Origin: CAZLBV01 sp964557845
GTDB lineage: Bacteria; Acidobacteriota; Aminicenantia; Aminicenantales; Aminicenantaceae
Assembly: GCA_964557845.1 (NCBI GenBank)
Contig: CAZLBV010000171.1
Span: 1-7,024, forward strand
Direction: 5' to 3'
Length of the DNA stretch: 7,024 nucleotides
The first letter of the stretch is position 1, and the number at the start of each line of letters is the position of its first letter. Below, in pieces: positions 6,889 through 7,024 of this stretch. Made by a program: the position numbers and the translations under genes. The notes under the pieces were generated by a model. The model did not search any database. It saw nothing but the letters and a program-made list of their open reading frames with translations, and was not told the origin of the DNA.

Positions 6889-7024
6889 ATGAATGATCAA
6901 AAAATAGAAAAAAAGAGCCGCGCGTCACTCCCGCCGACTTTTTGGACCGCCAATGTGATGGAACTATTCGAGCGGGGAGCTTATTACGGTTTAAATGCGG
7001 TTCTCGCCCATTACCTGGTTAAAA
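6889..7024 (+). CDS. POT/PTR-family (MFS) proton-coupled transporter, N-terminal fragment
   Basis: Only the first 45 residues are in the window; the frame is open to the right edge. A short, charged cytoplasmic N-terminus (K5, K8, K9, R11) leads into PPTFWTANVMELFERGAYYG and the first membrane helix (about residues 17-44). E25-L-F-E28-R29, followed by YYG, matches the ExxERxxYYG signature of helix 1 in proton-dependent oligopeptide transporters, where the glutamates and arginine couple proton movement to substrate uptake. Full members have 12-14 helices and about 450-550 residues, so most of the protein is missing here. The likely substrate is di- or tripeptides, but related MFS carriers share this signature and the substrate cannot be assigned from 45 residues. 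It follows the DHOD-like gene by 71 bp with its own strong ribosome binding site, probably as the third gene of that operon. Confidence 0.82.
   Translation, partial: MNDQKIEKKSRASLPPTFWTANVMELFERGAYYGLNAVLAHYLVK

Overview
The window is 7,024 bases of ordinary, densely coding bacterial DNA with moderate GC. All genes lie on the + strand. Three are complete and one is cut at each edge. Order: the C-terminal end of a VPS10/sortilin-like BNR (Asp-box) beta-propeller protein (1-986); a GlcD-type FAD-dependent 2-hydroxyacid dehydrogenase (1026-2462); a complete secreted VPS10/BNR-repeat protein of 1,057 residues (2606-5779); a dihydroorotate-dehydrogenase-like flavoprotein (5828-6817); and the first 45 residues of a POT/PTR-type proton-coupled transporter (6889 to the right edge).

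Organism: strong Shine-Dalgarno sites (three of the four visible gene starts), tight same-strand packing and large VPS10/BNR proteins point to a Gram-negative bacterium or candidate phylum rich in these proteins (Acidobacteriota/Aminicenantes, Calditrichota/KSB1-like, Marinimicrobia-like). The strong Shine-Dalgarno sites argue against typical Bacteroidota. This is inference from gene content; there is no rRNA or marker gene to settle it.

Layout: the two left genes are 39 bp apart and probably co-transcribed, although the second has no convincing ribosome binding site. The 143-bp gap before 2606 is AT-rich, carries promoter-like elements and ends in a very strong ribosome binding site, so a new transcript probably begins there. 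The next three genes (48-bp and 71-bp gaps, each with an AAGGAG-type site) look like one operon. No gene-free stretch exceeds 150 bp. I see no RNA genes, mobile elements, CRISPR arrays or nucleotide repeats.

How the genes may work together (inference): the BNR proteins act outside the cytoplasm, the POT-family carrier probably imports peptides or a related solute, and two cytoplasmic flavoenzymes oxidise or reduce small organic acids. This would fit a peptide or amino-acid scavenging locus, but no substrate can be read from the sequence. The points most worth following are the two VPS10 paralogs flanking a flavoenzyme and the DHOD-like protein that lacks the catalytic loop of true PyrD. I found no clear evidence of a wholly new system.
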